A stretch of DNA of 64,000 bases from Podocnemis expansa (Eukaryota; Chordata; Testudines; Podocnemididae), in NCBI GenBank assembly GCA_007922195.1, contig ML682008.1, positions 2,840,552-2,904,551 of the forward strand. Reading direction: 5' to 3'. The position numbers were made by a program, and so were the translations under genes. A model generated the notes under the pieces. That model worked only from the letters and a program-made list of their open reading frames with translations, did not search any database and was not told the DNA's origin. Below are positions 63,232-64,000 of the stretch, piece after piece; the stretch's first letter is position 1, and every line of letters begins with the position of its first letter.

Positions 63232-63518
63232 TTTGGCAGTGTCAGGAGCAAGAAGAATTCTATGGCTGCAGCAAGAAAAAAGGGAGTAAAGTGACTAAAA
63301 TAAATGCAAAACAACAACCACAGAAGTACTTGCAACCATTTCATGAATGCAGAAGAATGTCATTTTGTACTTTGTGGAATATACATATTGATTTTACTGG
63401 ACAGGCTAGCTATGACAAACATCTGGAAAGTGCAACATATAAGCTCAGAGGAGAAGCATTACAAATGGTGAAAACCAGAAATCTGAAACATCAGAAAATG
63501 GTTACTGAGATGTTTTAA
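63232..63518 (+). pseudogene. Decayed zinc-finger-like (CGGBP1/hAT BED-like) coding fossil
   Basis: A frame open over 90 codons includes KYLQPFHECRRMSFCTLWNI and HIDFTGQASYDKHLESATYK. The spacing C-x2-(C)...H-x5-(H), with F.D and DKHL, resembles the zinc finger of CGGBP1 and related hAT-derived proteins. The second Cys is Trp (TGG) and the second His is Tyr, so the metal site is broken. The frame has no good ATG; ATGGCTGCAGCAAGAAAA at 63262 starts a short, different frame that ends in a stop and would need a frameshift to join. It may be a dead transposon or retrocopy; this is a memory-based resemblance. Confidence 0.4.
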
Positions 63519-64000
63519 TACTAATACAGAAAGCAGTTTCAGAGAAGAAGTGAAATTTTCAGATTAGCAGAAGCCATCAATACTCCAAATAGACCCTTGA
63601 AAATAAAAATAATAATAAAATAACCCTTGGGAAGGGGGTTTTAAAATGCAATCTGGAGCACTGGTTTTGCATAGGACATCACCATCAGGGCATGAAGTAG
63701 GATCTTGAAGAACAAGTCAGTCTGATGGAAGGCATTCTAACCTAAGTAAGTAAAATAAGTTAAGGCAGGATTATGGTCTGGAACCAAATAGCCACCACCT
63801 TAAGTGTAGTCAGTACACAAAGAGAAGCATCATTAACAACAAAAAGTTAACTTAACAGTAAACTCCATGAATTCACCATCAGAATGGACATCTTGCTGCA
63901 TGCCTTAAAGCACAACATGTGAATGAAGTTTGGGGTTTGAATATGGGTAATGGGAGATGAAATGATCAGGTAGGAAATACTCTGTTTTTAAGGAAGGAAA

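Larger units (their letters stand above)
51666..64000. other. Region downstream of SEMA3D
   Basis: No intact gene is seen in these 12 kb. Repeats named separately are at 51712, 52326, 53661, 54629, 54651, 54958, 55510, 57555, 58425, 58900, 59313, 61720 and 61785. The stretches 52440-53660, 53700-54620, 55690-57550, 57660-58420, 59700-61720 and 62280-63230 show nothing specific apart from short simple repeats and a 24-base palindrome at 60616. Confidence 0.75.

Overview
The window is nuclear DNA from a non-mammalian amniote, most likely a turtle; a crocodilian is the main alternative. It holds the 3' part of one protein-coding gene on the + strand, SEMA3D (semaphorin 3D, a secreted guidance cue), set in intron and intergenic DNA full of interspersed repeats. 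I recognise the gene from memory of the human SEMA3D protein, not from a database search. The organism call rests on the repeat mix: CR1 LINE fragments, MIR/CORE-like SINEs, many hAT-type and Harbinger-type MITEs, and foldback elements of kinds familiar from turtle genomes.

Ten exons can be placed: 8662-8776, 9171-9240, 11268-11412, 25234-25456, 28280-28368, 30205-30246, 32551-32708, 35511-35575, 38074-38213 and 49480-49908. All have AG/GT borders and the phases join in one frame of 1476 coding bases, giving 491 residues and a stop. In order they encode the second half of the sema propeller, the PSI domain, a proprotein-convertase site (KRRARR), an Ig domain, the cysteine expected to link the dimer and a basic tail. 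The 5' exons lie before base 1. The coding exons take about 2.3% of the window. The introns range from 394 bases to 13.8 kb.

From 1 to 8661 is intron with CR1, a foldback element and two abutting hAT-type MITEs that share one target-site duplication. The 13.8 kb and 11.3 kb introns carry most of the remaining repeats inside the gene. The 2.8 kb intron at 32709-35510 contains a near-perfect 336-base palindrome and a Harbinger-like MITE. After the stop, a 3' UTR probably ends near 51.1 or 51.66 kb. The rest, to 64000, looks intergenic: a repeat-rich stretch with a nested MITE insertion and a decayed zinc-finger-like reading frame near the right edge.

I see no second intact gene, no RNA gene that I can name, and no bacterial-type feature. 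The most unusual structures are the long palindrome, the three-copy target duplication around two hAT elements, the MITE-in-MITE insertion, and a truncated foldback copy flanked by a 12-base direct repeat.
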